Assembly: GCF_000292345.1 (NCBI RefSeq)
Contig: NZ_ALOU01000034.1
Location: 1-56,097 of the forward strand
DNA from: Cupriavidus sp. BIS7
GTDB lineage: Bacteria; Pseudomonadota; Gammaproteobacteria; Burkholderiales; Burkholderiaceae
Direction: 5' to 3'
Length of the DNA: 56,097 bases
Of the stretch, positions 1 through 12,319 are shown in pieces. The position numbers and the translations under genes are program-made. Each line of letters starts with the position of its first letter. Position 1 is the first letter of the stretch. The notes beneath the pieces were generated by a model, which did not search any database, had not been told where the DNA came from, and saw only the letters and a program-made list of their open reading frames with translations.

Positions 1-72
1 GCCGAGGATGGCTGCTTCGCAGTGTGGTTCAGCCGCTTCGAGATTGGAGAAATCGATCTGCGCGCATCATGA
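1..72 (+). CDS. Insertion-sequence transposase, C-terminal end (partial)
   Basis: The reading frame is open from the first base and stops with TGA at 70-72. It encodes a 23-residue tail, including DGCFAVWFSRFEIGEIDL. This resembles the beta-rich C-terminal tail of IS481/IS3-type DDE transposases, where a G-x-W-x-V-x-F-x3-x-L-G-x-L-D pattern is common. The rest of the gene lies outside the window. The stop codon sits inside a 30-bp perfect palindrome. The family assignment rests on a short stretch and is tentative. Confidence 0.45.
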   Translation, partial: AEDGCFAVWFSRFEIGEIDLRAS

Positions 73-84
73 TGCGCGCAGATC
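55..84. repeat. 30-bp perfect palindrome at the transposase stop
   Basis: The arms GATCTGCGCGCATCA and TGATGCGCGCAGATC are exact reverse complements with no spacer. The transposase stop codon lies at its centre. It could form a cruciform, or an RNA hairpin that ends or blocks transcription from the element. Confidence 0.8.
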
Positions 85-91
85 ACGTGTC

Positions 92-127
92 ACCTATGTC
101 TCCGAACACCCGTTACCCATGTCTCCG
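92..127. repeat. Two direct repeats near the IS end
   Basis: ACCTATGTCTCCG at 92-104 and ACCCATGTCTCCG at 115-127 differ at one base and are 23 bp apart. They are probably transposase-binding repeats in the terminal region of the element. Confidence 0.5.
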
Positions 128-172
128 GTCTGTACACCACAAGTGGGAGAGGGGTGCGCATAGCACCTGTCG

Positions 173-2527
173 TCAGCCATTGCTGCGCGTCAGCCGCAGT
201 CCGTTGAATACCACCAGCAGGCTCGCGCCCATATCGGCGAACACGGCCATCCACATCGTGCCCATGCCCATCACGGTCAGGGCCAGGAAAACGGCCTTGA
301 TACCGAGTGCAAGCGTGATGTTCTGCTTGAGGATCACCGACGTCCGGCGTGACAGGCGCACGAAAGCCGGAATCTTGCGCAGGTCGTCGTCCATCAGCGC
401 CACGTCGGCAGTTTCAATCGCCGTATCCGTGCCGGCCGCACCCATTGCAAAGCCAATATCGGCCCTTGCCAGCGCCGGCGCATCGTTGATGCCGTCGCCA
501 ACCATGCCGACTCGCCCGCCGTGCGTGTGGGCCTGACCGGTCAGCGCAGCAATCGCGTCAGCCTTGTCCTGCGGCAACTGGTTGCCGCGTACTTCATCGA
601 TCCCCACCACCTCGCCGATGGCCTGTGCCGTGTGCGGGTTATCGCCCGAGAGCATCAGCGTCTTCACGCCAAGCTTGTGCAATTGCTCGATTGCCTGACG
701 GCTGGTGTCGCGCACGGTGTCGGCCACGCCGAACAGCACCAGCGCGCGTGGCCCTGCAGTGTCCATGGCTGCGAGCATGACGATCGTCTTGCCTTGCCGC
801 TCGATCGCTTCAAGCCGTGCTTCCAGCGCGGGCGAGCATGCACCGAGATCGTGGATCAGCCGATGATTGCCAAGGCAGTACGTCACGCCGTTGACCGTGC
901 CGCGCACACCCTGCCCCGGCAGCGCCTCGAAATCATGCACCTCGAACCGGGCAAGGCCATCGGCATCGGCCGCGCGTGCCACGGCCAGCGAGACCGGGTG
1001 ATCGGACCGCGCCGCCAGGCTTGCGGCAATTGCGCGTGCATCGGGCACGTCTTCGACGAGCAGCGCCATATCGGTCTGGGCGGGCTTTCCATGGGTCAGC
1101 GTGCCGGTCTTGTCGAGCGCCAGCCAGGCGAGTTGGCGCCCCTGTTCAAGATAGACGCCACCCTTGATCAGGATGCCGCGCCGGGCCGCCGCAGCCAGTC
1201 CGCTGACGATCGTCACCGGCGTCGAAATCACAAGCGCGCACGGACAGGCGATCACCAGCAGCACGAGTGCCTTGTAGATCCACGCGACCCAGGCGCCGCC
1301 CATAAGCAGCGGCGGCACCAAGGCCACCGCCAATGCGATTGCAAACACCACAGGCGTGTAGATGCGCGCGAACTGGTCGACAAAGCGCTGCGTGGGCGCA
1401 CGGCTGCCCTGCGCCGCTTCCACGGCGTGGATGATGCGGGCCAGCGTGGAATCGTCGGCCGGTGCCGTAACGACATACTCCAGTTCGCCGGACTGATTGA
1501 TCGAGCCGGCAAACAGGCTGTCGCCAATGGTCTTGTCGACCGGCACGCTTTCGCCGGTGATCGGGGCCTGATCGAGTGCCGATTGCCCCTTCACCACGCG
1601 GCCGTCAAGCGGCACGCGCTCTCCGGGCCGCAGCCGCACCGTGGCGCCAAGCGCCACCAGCCGCGCTTCCACCCCCAGCCAGCTACCGTCGGCCTGCCGC
1701 ACGGTGGCCTGTTCCGGGGCCATCGCCATCAAGCCGCGCACCGCATTGCGCGCGCGGTCCAGTGACGCCGCTTCTATCCGTTCGGCCAGCGCGAACAGCA
1801 CCATCACCATCGCCGCTTCGGGCCACTGGCCGATCAGCATTGCGCCAGTCACCGCAATGCTCATCAGCGCATTGATGTTCAGGTTGCCGTTGCGCACTGC
1901 GATCCAGCCCTTGCGATACACGCCGAGCCCGGCGAACAGCACCGTGGCCAGCGCCAGCGCCGCCGGCAGGTAAGGCGTTGCGACCTGGAACCATTCGGCC
2001 ACCTCCGCGCCAATCGCGGTGACACCGGCCAGCGCCAGCGGCCACCACGGCTTGCCGGGCTCGGCGATGGCCGTTTTCGCCCCGGTATCCGAGAGCGGTT
2101 CGGCCTTCATGCCGAGCGAAGCGATGGCCTTGACCACCGGATCGAGCGAATCAAGCGTGTGGTGGACCGTCAGCACGCGCTGCATCAGGTTGAAATCAAG
2201 CGCCGCCACGCCAGCCATGCCGCCGATCTTGTTGCGGATCAGCGTTTCCTCGGTCGGGCAGTCCATTGCCTCGATGCGATACGCGGCGGAGCGTGCGCCG
2301 GCAGGCGCGGCCACGGGCTGGCTGACCGTGATCGTGGCGCCGCACGATGATCCGCAGCAGGCATGCGCCGGTTCCTGCGCATGCTCCTTGCCATGGTCAT
2401 GGCCGTGGTCATGCCCGTGGCCGTGGTCGTGGTCGTGGTCGTGGTCGTGCGAATGATCGTGGTCGTGCCCGTGGCCGCGCGCGGCCGACGACGGCGGCAG
2501 GACGTTCTCAGGGGTAGTGCGAGCCAT
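173..2527 (-). CDS. cadA: Zn/Cd/Pb-type P1B heavy-metal translocating ATPase
   Basis: This inner-membrane pump would use ATP to export divalent soft metals from the cytoplasm. The 784-residue protein begins with an unusually His/Asp-rich tail (about residues 18-50, mostly HD and HG pairs) followed by CCGSSC, both plausible metal-binding sites. A single HMA domain follows (YRIEAMDCPTEET; here the metal site reads DCPTE, as in Zn/Cd pumps). The core has the TGES actuator loop, the membrane CPC motif in ACPCALVISTP, the phosphorylation site DKTGTLT, and a GDGINDAPAL hinge. It is divergent from czcICBA, so the 160-bp gap may hold control sites for both. Substrate class (Zn/Cd/Pb rather than Cu) is inferred from motifs and context; the symbol is by analogy. 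Confidence 0.92.
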   Translation of the reverse strand: MARTTPENVLPPSSAARGHGHDHDHSHDHDHDHDHGHGHDHGHDHGKEHAQEPAHACCGSSCGATITVSQPVAAPAGARSAAYRIEAMDCPTEETLIRNKIGGMAGVAALDFNLMQRVLTVHHTLDSLDPVVKAIASLGMKAEPLSDTGAKTAIAEPGKPWWPLALAGVTAIGAEVAEWFQVATPYLPAALALATVLFAGLGVYRKGWIAVRNGNLNINALMSIAVTGAMLIGQWPEAAMVMVLFALAERIEAASLDRARNAVRGLMAMAPEQATVRQADGSWLGVEARLVALGATVRLRPGERVPLDGRVVKGQSALDQAPITGESVPVDKTIGDSLFAGSINQSGELEYVVTAPADDSTLARIIHAVEAAQGSRAPTQRFVDQFARIYTPVVFAIALAVALVPPLLMGGAWVAWIYKALVLLVIACPCALVISTPVTIVSGLAAAARRGILIKGGVYLEQGRQLAWLALDKTGTLTHGKPAQTDMALLVEDVPDARAIAASLAARSDHPVSLAVARAADADGLARFEVHDFEALPGQGVRGTVNGVTYCLGNHRLIHDLGACSPALEARLEAIERQGKTIVMLAAMDTAGPRALVLFGVADTVRDTSRQAIEQLHKLGVKTLMLSGDNPHTAQAIGEVVGIDEVRGNQLPQDKADAIAALTGQAHTHGGRVGMVGDGINDAPALARADIGFAMGAAGTDTAIETADVALMDDDLRKIPAFVRLSRRTSVILKQNITLALGIKAVFLALTVMGMGTMWMAVFADMGASLLVVFNGLRLTRSNG

Positions 2528-2635
2528 GTCAGGTCCCGTTGATTCTTGTTGTCTGCCATTGAAGACCCTTGAGTCGCTACAGGGTCAAGCACCGTCCACC
2601 GACGCCGGCGCCAGTGCCGCCGCCAGCCGTCAACC

Positions 2636-2654
2636 ATGACACGAACGTAATGTT
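2636..2654 (+). promoter_or_regulatory. Candidate CzcR box upstream of czcI
   Basis: The sequence ATGACA-N7-AATGTT lies 33 bp upstream of czcI. The identical half-sites with the same spacing occur upstream of czcR (11581-11599, opposite orientation). Heavy-metal response regulators of the CopR/CusR/CzcR group bind ATGACA-like repeats. It lies in the gap between the divergent ATPase and czc genes and could serve both. Confidence 0.55.
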
Positions 2655-2679
2655 TACCTCGGCGACGACCGCTTATAAT
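2651..2679 (+). promoter_or_regulatory. czcI promoter (-10 TATAAT)
   Basis: A consensus -10 hexamer TATAAT lies at 2674-2679. Seventeen bases upstream is a poor -35 (TGTTTA, 2651-2656) that overlaps the candidate CzcR box, as expected for an activator-dependent promoter. The expected start of transcription (about 2686) is almost at the czcI ATG (2688). Confidence 0.5.
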
Positions 2680-2687
2680 CGCCGCCC

Positions 2688-3068
2688 ATGCGCCGTCTGC
2701 TGCTCGTTTTCCTCGCCATCCTGCTGCCGCTCCAGTTCGCCTGGGCCGGTGCGGCGGCGTATTGCTCGCACGAGAATGCGGGCTCCCCGCAGGCAAGCAC
2801 CACGCACTTCGGCCATCACACGCACGAGCACAAGGCCGCCGATTCCGATAGTCATGCGGACGGCGCCAAGTCGGCCAGTTCCACCAAGCTGCCCGATGCC
2901 GACTGCAATGCCTGCCATTTCCCCGGTTCGCACGGCCTGTTTGGGGAAATACGCTTGACTGGCGGCCACCACTACTTCGTCACCGTGCGCTATCGGCCAC
3001 GCGTCAGCGCATTCGGCTCGATCCCCGCTCCCGTTCCCGAACGCCCTCAGTGGCTCGGTCTCGCCTAG
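2688..3068 (+). CDS. czcI: CzcI-family periplasmic heavy-metal resistance protein
   Basis: A 126-residue exported protein with a clear signal peptide (MRRLLLVFLAILLPLQFAWA), a His-rich middle (HFGHHTHEHK) and a CNACH motif (residues about 71-75). CzcI proteins are found just upstream of czcC in Cupriavidus czc operons and are thought to modulate the system; their biochemistry is poorly known. The match in position, length and His/Cys content supports the name. The ATG is only 8 bases after the -10 box and has no Shine-Dalgarno sequence, so the mRNA may be nearly leaderless. Confidence 0.8.
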   Translation: MRRLLLVFLAILLPLQFAWAGAAAYCSHENAGSPQASTTHFGHHTHEHKAADSDSHADGAKSASSTKLPDADCNACHFPGSHGLFGEIRLTGGHHYFVTVRYRPRVSAFGSIPAPVPERPQWLGLA

Positions 3069-3167
3069 CCGGCGAGACACGGAATCCGTTTTTTCCAGGC
3101 CGGGCGCCGCTTGAGCGGTGCGCGCGCCGTCTCGCCGATTTTCTCCCGTACGTACCGGTGAATTTCG

Positions 3168-4439
3168 ATGAGAAGCCTTCTATTGCCGCTGGGGCTTGCG
3201 GCCGCGTTCCTAAGCCCCGTCTGTATCCCCATTGCGTCCGCGCGGGACGCCCTGCCCCCGCTATCCACCCAGGAATCGACCCCGGAACCGTCCGGTACTT
3301 TGACGCTGGAAGCAGCGTTGGCATTGGCCACCGCACAAAACCCAACCCTTTCCGCCGCGCGCATCGAAGTGGATTCGACCGAAGGCGGCATCACACAGGC
3401 ACGCGTGATCCCGAACCCCGAAGTCTCCGTGCAGATGGAAGACACACGGGCCGCCACACGCGCCACCACGGCACAGATGAATCTGCCCATCGAACTGGGC
3501 GGCAAGCGCAGTGCGCGCATCGGCGCGGCCGAGCGGGCGCGCGAGGTTGCCCAGGCACAACTGGGCACCACGCAAGCCGAACTGCGCGCCGGTGTGATTG
3601 GCGCGTTCTTTAATGTGCTGGTGGCGCAGGAGCGCGTACGGCTGGCGGTGGGATCGGTCGATATCGCCACGCGCGGCGCGAATGCCACCGCACGCCGCGT
3701 GGCAGCGGGCAAGATCTCGCCGGTTGAGGAAACCAAGGCGCAAGTTGAGCTAGCCAACGCGCAGATCGAACGCACCGAGGCCGAAGCGGCGCTCATTGCG
3801 GCACGGCAGTCGCTCTCGACGCTGTGGGGCAACCCGTCGCCCCGCTTCAGCGAAGCCGATGGCAATCTGGACGCCCTCCCCGCGCGCCCCGGGGCCGGGA
3901 TGCTGCGCCAGTCGCTCGACACTGCGCCCGCGCTGCTGGCCAGCGCGCGCGAACTCGATCGCCGACAGGCCGAGATCAACGTCCAGCGCAGCCGCCAGTA
4001 CCCCGATGTGACGCTGAGCGTCGGCGCCAAACGCGATAACGGTGCGCCCGAGCGCGGTACGTTCCCAGTGCTTGGCGTGGCCATCCCGCTGCCGCTGTTC
4101 GACCGCAACCAGGGGAATATCTACTCGGCCATCCGCCAGGCCGACAAGGCCGCCGACGAACTGCGCGCGGCACGGCTACGGCTGGATCACGACCTGCAGC
4201 AGGCCGCAAGCCAGCTTGAGGTTTCGCGGTCATCGGCAATGAGCCTGCGCGAAACGGTGTTGCCCGCCGCGGAACGCGCCTATCACGCCGCGTCACAGGG
4301 CTTTGAAGCCGGCAAGTTCAACTACCTCGAAGTCCTGGATGCGCAACGCACGCTGTTCCAGGCACGCATCCGCTACCTCGGTGTGGTCGCCAATAGCTGG
4401 CAGGCCGCCACCACGATCGACCGCATTCTTGGCCGCTGA
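3168..4439 (+). CDS. czcC: CzcC outer-membrane efflux channel subunit
   Basis: A TolC-family outer-membrane factor of 423 residues that would give the RND pump its exit duct. It has an N-terminal signal peptide (MRSLLLPLGLAAAFLSP...ASA) and two OEP repeats rich in alternating Ala/Leu/Gln helices, with the usual family start LTLEAALALATAQNPTLSAAR at about residue 44. It lies 99 bp after czcI and directly before czcB, so it belongs to the czcICBA operon. Confidence 0.92.
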   Translation: MRSLLLPLGLAAAFLSPVCIPIASARDALPPLSTQESTPEPSGTLTLEAALALATAQNPTLSAARIEVDSTEGGITQARVIPNPEVSVQMEDTRAATRATTAQMNLPIELGGKRSARIGAAERAREVAQAQLGTTQAELRAGVIGAFFNVLVAQERVRLAVGSVDIATRGANATARRVAAGKISPVEETKAQVELANAQIERTEAEAALIAARQSLSTLWGNPSPRFSEADGNLDALPARPGAGMLRQSLDTAPALLASARELDRRQAEINVQRSRQYPDVTLSVGAKRDNGAPERGTFPVLGVAIPLPLFDRNQGNIYSAIRQADKAADELRAARLRLDHDLQQAASQLEVSRSSAMSLRETVLPAAERAYHAASQGFEAGKFNYLEVLDAQRTLFQARIRYLGVVANSWQAATTIDRILGR

Positions 4440-4452
4440 GATGGGACCAGTC

Positions 4453-8810
<4,358 letters not shown>

Positions 8811-8825
8811 CAGCCTGTCCTGGGT

Positions 8826-8856
8826 GGTTTCTCTCCCGCGCGTCGGGAGAGAAACC
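8826..8856. terminator. Hairpin after czcA
   Basis: Arms GGTTTCTCTCCCG and CGGGAGAGAAACC form a perfect 13-bp stem with a 5-base loop, 15 bases after the czcA stop codon. No long T-run follows, but the position between converging genes suits transcription termination. Confidence 0.5.
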
Positions 8857-8869
8857 TGAAGAAACAAGC

Positions 8870-8902
8870 GGCGAGTGACAGCGGCCGAGCGTGTCACTCG
8901 CC
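8870..8902. terminator. Second hairpin between czcA and the VOC gene
   Basis: Arms GGCGAGTGACA and TGTCACTCGCC form an 11-bp stem with an 11-base loop. It lies just after the stop codon (8918) of the leftward VOC gene and may end that transcript. Confidence 0.4.
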
Positions 8903-8917
8903 GTTACTCGTCCTGCA

Positions 8918-9325
8918 TCAATGCTCGCAGTTCACCATCCACGTCATGCCGAACTTGTCGACGAGCATCCCAAAACCCTCGGCCCAGAACGTCTTCTGAT
9001 ACGGCATGATTACCTGGCCACCCTCGGCCAGCGCGTTGAAGATCCGCTGGCCTTCGGCATTCGGCACATCGCCCACGGACATCATGAAACCCGAGAACGC
9101 CGGGGTCTGCCCTTCGCGGCCGTCCGAGGCCATGATCTGGCTGTCGCCAATCTGGATGTTTGCATGCATGACCTTGTCAGCCCACGCGGCTGACGGTTGC
9201 GGCTGGCCCTCCGGCGCCTCCTTGTAGCGCATCAGGAACGTGACTTTGGCGCCCATCACCTTGCCGTAGAACGCCATGGCCTCGTCAAACCGGCCGCCGA
9301 AATCGAGATACGGTTGCACCTGCAT
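8918..9325 (-). CDS. VOC-superfamily (PhnB/glyoxalase-like) protein
   Basis: A 135-residue protein of the PhnB-like branch of the vicinal oxygen chelate fold, recognised from the start MQVQPYLDFGGRFDEAMAFY and the segments MASDGREG and YQKTFWAEGFGMLVDKFG. Members of this branch are often annotated as 3-demethylubiquinone methyltransferase-like, but most have no known reaction. The start is fixed by AAGGAG seven bases before the ATG. It lies 45 bp after czcS on the same strand and may be co-transcribed with czcRS; no metal-resistance role is established. Confidence 0.85.
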   Translation of the reverse strand: MQVQPYLDFGGRFDEAMAFYGKVMGAKVTFLMRYKEAPEGQPQPSAAWADKVMHANIQIGDSQIMASDGREGQTPAFSGFMMSVGDVPNAEGQRIFNALAEGGQVIMPYQKTFWAEGFGMLVDKFGMTWMVNCEH

Positions 9326-9370
9326 GTCGTCTCCTTGAGTGACGCGGGAGCGCTCCCCGCGAAACGACAA

Positions 9371-10813
9371 TTATGCGCCTGCCCTACTGACAGACTTGTC
9401 AGGAAATTCGAGTTCGAACGCGGTCTGCCCGTCGACGCTCCGCACCGAGACGCTGCCGCCATGAAGCCGCATGATGGTATCCACGATGGCCAGTCCAAGG
9501 CCCGTCGACGATGCAGAATTGCGGCGCGACGGGTCGCCGCGATAGAAGCGGCCGAACAAGTGTGGCAGCGCTTCGGGCGCAATCGCGGGGCCGGCGTTGG
9601 TTACGCAGATGGCGGCATGCCCGGGCCTGGCACGCGACACTGCAACCCTGACCGTGCTGCCCGCTGGCGCATGACGCAGGGCATTGTCGAGCAGATTGAT
9701 GACGGCGCGCCGCAGCAATGTCTGATCGGCGGTCACCGTGGCCATGCCAAAGACCGACAGTGTCAGGTCGCGGTCTGCCGCCACGGCATCGAAGTACTCC
9801 GCCACCTTGTCGAGTTCGGCACGCGCATCAAGCGGGCGCGCGCCAAGCGCCACCTGCGCATTGTCGGCACGGGCAAGAAAGAGCATGTTCTCGATCATGC
9901 GCGACAAGCGCTCGTATTCCTCGAGGTTCGATTCCAGCAGGGACTCGTACTCGGCAGGTGTACGGCGCTGGGCAAGCGTGACCTGTGTCTGGCCAACGAG
10001 GTTGCTGATCGGCGTGCGGAAGTCATGGGCCAGATCGGCGGAGAACGTGGACAGGCGCGTAAAGCTGTCCTGCAAGCGCGCCAGCATGCCATTCAGCTCG
10101 CCAGCCAGTTCGCGCAGTTCCGCCGGAACGCCGTCCGCATCGAGACGCGTGGCAAGGCGGCTTGTGGTCACGGCCGCCGCATCGCCAGCCATGCGCCGCA
10201 ATGGACGCAAGCCGCGCCGCGCCAGCAGGAAGCCAAGCGCCCCCGCCACGATCGATCCGCACAGGACCGCGACGAGCAACCTGCCGTGGTACTCGCGCAT
10301 CAACGCCACGCGGTACCCTGCGTCGCTCAGCACCACGATTTCCACGGCCTGATCTGTATTGCCGATCTGGCCGAGCGCCGCCATGCCCAGCGAAGGTACG
10401 CCGTTACGCGGAAGCCAGGTCTGCAGTTGTGACTTGTCGGGAGTGGTGCCAACCGGCAGCGCGTCCAGTTGCGGGATGGGTTCGTTGCGCGGATTGAGCG
10501 TGACCAGCGGCTCGCCCTTGCGCGTGCGCACGATGAGCATCAATCCCTCATGCCCCATGGCGATATCGGCAAACCGGTGCGTATCGGCGCGGATCTCCGC
10601 TTCGCTGCCCACTTCGCGCAGCAGGTGGCGCACCAGAAGGACTTCGCCGACAAGTTCGCCTTCATCGCGCGCCTGCAACTGGTTGCCGAGGGAACTGGAC
10701 AGGTAGGCGGCCACGCCGACCAGCACGGCGGCCGTGGTCAGCCCGTATGCCAGCGCCAGACGCGTTGTCAGCGACGCCGGCAAGGTGGCGCGCAGCCTGG
10801 AAAGCAGCCGCAT
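9371..10813 (-). CDS. czcS: CzcS-like heavy-metal sensor histidine kinase
   Basis: Inner-membrane sensor of a two-component system. The 480-residue protein has a first transmembrane helix (LALAYGLTTAAVLVGVAAYL), a periplasmic sensor part, a second helix (LLVAVLCGSIVAGALGFLLA), a HAMP linker, the phospho-acceptor motif AHDFRTPI (phosphorylated His) and ATPase boxes NLLDNALRHA and GLGLAIVDTIMRLHGG. It overlaps the end of czcR by one base (TGATG), showing translational coupling. A GTG three bases upstream is an alternative start. Metal specificity is inferred from position. Confidence 0.88.
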   Translation of the reverse strand: MRLLSRLRATLPASLTTRLALAYGLTTAAVLVGVAAYLSSSLGNQLQARDEGELVGEVLLVRHLLREVGSEAEIRADTHRFADIAMGHEGLMLIVRTRKGEPLVTLNPRNEPIPQLDALPVGTTPDKSQLQTWLPRNGVPSLGMAALGQIGNTDQAVEIVVLSDAGYRVALMREYHGRLLVAVLCGSIVAGALGFLLARRGLRPLRRMAGDAAAVTTSRLATRLDADGVPAELRELAGELNGMLARLQDSFTRLSTFSADLAHDFRTPISNLVGQTQVTLAQRRTPAEYESLLESNLEEYERLSRMIENMLFLARADNAQVALGARPLDARAELDKVAEYFDAVAADRDLTLSVFGMATVTADQTLLRRAVINLLDNALRHAPAGSTVRVAVSRARPGHAAICVTNAGPAIAPEALPHLFGRFYRGDPSRRNSASSTGLGLAIVDTIMRLHGGSVSVRSVDGQTAFELEFPDKSVSRAGA

Positions 10814-11490
10814 CACGCCTCGTCGAATTCGTCGAGCACGTAGCCCATGCCGCGCCGCGTGTGAATCAGCTTGTTCGGAAATGGATCGTCGACCTTCGCA
10901 CGCAGCCGCCGGATCGAGACGTCCACCACGTTGGTATTGCTGTCGAAATTCATGTCCCAGACCTGCGAGGCAATCAGCGAGCGCGACAGTACTTCGCCGC
11001 GCCGCCGCGCCAGCAACTGCAGCAGCGCGAACTCCTTGGATGTCAGGTCGACCTTCTGCCCGGCGCGCGTGACGCGGCGGCGAATGGTGTCGATCTGCAG
11101 GTCAGCCACTTCGATGAACTCGCTTTCGCGCAGCGGGCCGCGCCGCAGGATCGTGCGGATGCGCGCCACCAGTTCGGCGAACGCGAAGGGCTTGACCATG
11201 TAGTCGTCGGCACCAAGCTCCAGGCCACGCAGGCGATCCGACAGTTCGTCGCGCGCAGTCAGGCACAGCACCGGCGTGTCCTTGTCACGTCGCAGTTCGC
11301 GCAGAATCTGCCAGCCATCCATGCCAGGCAGCATCACGTCGAGCACGATGAGGTCATAGTGCTGCTCGCGTGCAAGAGCCAGCCCATCCACGCCATCACG
11401 CGCCAGATCGGCCACGAAGCCAGATTCGGTAAGGCCCTTGAGCAGATAGTCGCCAGCCTTGGGTTCGTCTTCGACAATCAGAATGCGCAT
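10813..11490 (-). CDS. czcR: CzcR-like OmpR-family response regulator
   Basis: A 225-residue regulator with a receiver domain (acidic pocket EDEP near residue 8; phospho-acceptor in [15 protein letters not shown]; conserved Lys in YMVKPF) and a C-terminal winged helix ([36 protein letters not shown] ... RRGMGYVL). It is first in the czcRS operon. A motif identical to the one at the czcI promoter lies 91 bp upstream of its ATG, suggesting that it controls both its own operon and czcICBA. Confidence 0.9.
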   Translation of the reverse strand: MRILIVEDEPKAGDYLLKGLTESGFVADLARDGVDGLALAREQHYDLIVLDVMLPGMDGWQILRELRRDKDTPVLCLTARDELSDRLRGLELGADDYMVKPFAFAELVARIRTILRRGPLRESEFIEVADLQIDTIRRRVTRAGQKVDLTSKEFALLQLLARRRGEVLSRSLIASQVWDMNFDSNTNVVDVSIRRLRAKVDDPFPNKLIHTRRGMGYVLDEFDEA

Positions 11491-11580
11491 GCTGATCCAC
11501 TTTCGGGCCAGATCCGCACCCGCTATTCGAATTTCATGACTGAAACCCAGACAGTAGCCGAGCTTCGCGCGAAATTACCG

Positions 11581-11599
11581 AACATTGCGCGAATGTCAT
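11581..11599 (-). promoter_or_regulatory. Candidate CzcR box upstream of czcR
   Basis: On the minus strand this reads ATGACA-N7-AATGTT, the same half-sites and spacing as at 2636-2654. It lies 91 bp upstream of the czcR ATG and fits autoregulation. Confidence 0.5.
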
Positions 11600-11664
11600 C
11601 TTGATATCGCCGGCGCCGTGGGTGATGACAACCCGCGACGACGCTCCCAAGCCCGCCGATTCGA

Positions 11665-11991
11665 TTAATCGACGCGGTAGAAGTCGATCGATTGCCCTGC
11701 GTTGACGGCGCGCTGCAGCCAGTCAGGGTACTCGCCGCTGCCGTCCCAGGTTTGCCCCAATGCATTGCGATACAGCACGCGCGGCGCCGCTTCTGCAGCC
11801 GGCGGCATGGTTGCGGGGCCGGCACCGTTGGTACCGGCGTGATCGCCGTGATCAGCAGCATCGGCCGCGTCAGCATGGTCCATGGCAAAACAGCCTGCTT
11901 CGACCAGATCTTCGAACGTCAGGCCATGGAGATCCATCTGCTCGCGGACCCATGCCACCGCGGCTTGTTTGGCTGCATCAAACTCGGACAT
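11665..11991 (-). CDS. Short H-NS-family nucleoid-associated protein with His/Asp-rich linker
   Basis: A 108-residue protein. The C-terminal segment YRNALGQTWDGSGEYPDWLQ matches the DNA-binding domain of H-NS-like proteins of Burkholderiaceae (Y-R-N/D-x-x-G-x-T-W-x-G-x-G-x-x-P-x-W-L). The N-terminus (VREQMDLHGLTFEDLVEAGCF) resembles the short helical region of these paralogues. Between them lies an unusual linker, DHADAADAADHGDHAG. It would bind DNA and silence or modulate nearby genes. It lies next to the czc locus on the same strand, with its own upstream gap. No metal role is shown; the linker only suggests one. Confidence 0.75.
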   Translation of the reverse strand: MSEFDAAKQAAVAWVREQMDLHGLTFEDLVEAGCFAMDHADAADAADHGDHAGTNGAGPATMPPAAEAAPRVLYRNALGQTWDGSGEYPDWLQRAVNAGQSIDFYRVD

Positions 11992-12180
11992 GACTCATCG
12001 TGCGCGCCCGTCGTCATTTCGGACGGGCTGGAGAAAAAGGACTTGTGGAATGGCCCGTGCAGGACACCCCCGGGGCCAGTCCGCGATTCTACAGGGTGTT
12101 GGCCGCAGTTTCGTCGCAACGGGCTGAATTCATCGTCCAACCTCAAGCTTCCTGGCCGACTTGAAACAGATCGTCATGCC

Positions 12181-12202
12181 TGGATGACATTAATGTCATC
12201 CA
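12181..12202. promoter_or_regulatory. 22-bp perfect palindrome, operator of the PYTDG gene
   Basis: The centre is ATGACATTAATGTCAT, extended symmetrically to 22 bp. It lies 118 bp upstream of the PYTDG-repeat gene and just before a possible promoter (TTGGTG 12212, TAGACT 12233). Two-component copper/silver regulators such as CusR and CopR bind TGACA/TGTCA palindromes, so a metal-responsive regulator is a good guess. Confidence 0.55.
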
Positions 12203-12268
12203 TGGGTCATGTTGGTGTCGGTGCCTGCTGCCTAGACTGCGTTCCAAGGTCGCCCGACGACCCAGGAG

Positions 12269-12298
12269 CTCTCTCCAGTAACCCTCTCTCCAGTAACC
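12269..12298 (+). repeat. Tandem 15-bp duplication in the 5' leader
   Basis: CTCTCTCCAGTAACC occurs twice, head to tail and without mismatch, ending 21 bases before the PYTDG-repeat start codon. It is probably a recent slippage duplication in the leader. Confidence 0.8.
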
Positions 12299-12319
12299 AA
12301 TACCACGAAGGAATTCACA

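Larger units (their letters stand above)
1..140. mobile_element. Right end of an IS481-like insertion sequence
   Basis: After the transposase stop codon come a palindrome (55-84) and two direct repeats of AC-C-Y-ATGTCTCCG (92-104 and 115-127, 23 bp apart). Short ATGTCTCCG-type repeats after the transposase gene are, from memory, common at IS481-like termini. The exact outer boundary is not determinable because only one end is present; it probably lies between about 130 and 172, just before the P-type ATPase stop codon. Confidence 0.4.

Noticed and set aside
521..1765. Long plus-strand open frame opposite the P-type ATPase
   Set aside because: Antisense of a gene with full P-type motifs; high GC alone keeps the frame open.
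2401..2470. Repeated triplets/hexamers (GTGGTC type) that could suggest a CRISPR or microsatellite
   Set aside because: They are codons of the His/Asp-rich N-terminus of the P-type ATPase, with no spacer structure.
9197..10432. Long plus-strand open frame opposite czcS (411 residues)
   Set aside because: It is the antisense shadow of czcS. The minus-strand frame has all the histidine-kinase motifs; the plus frame is His/Arg-rich with no domain.
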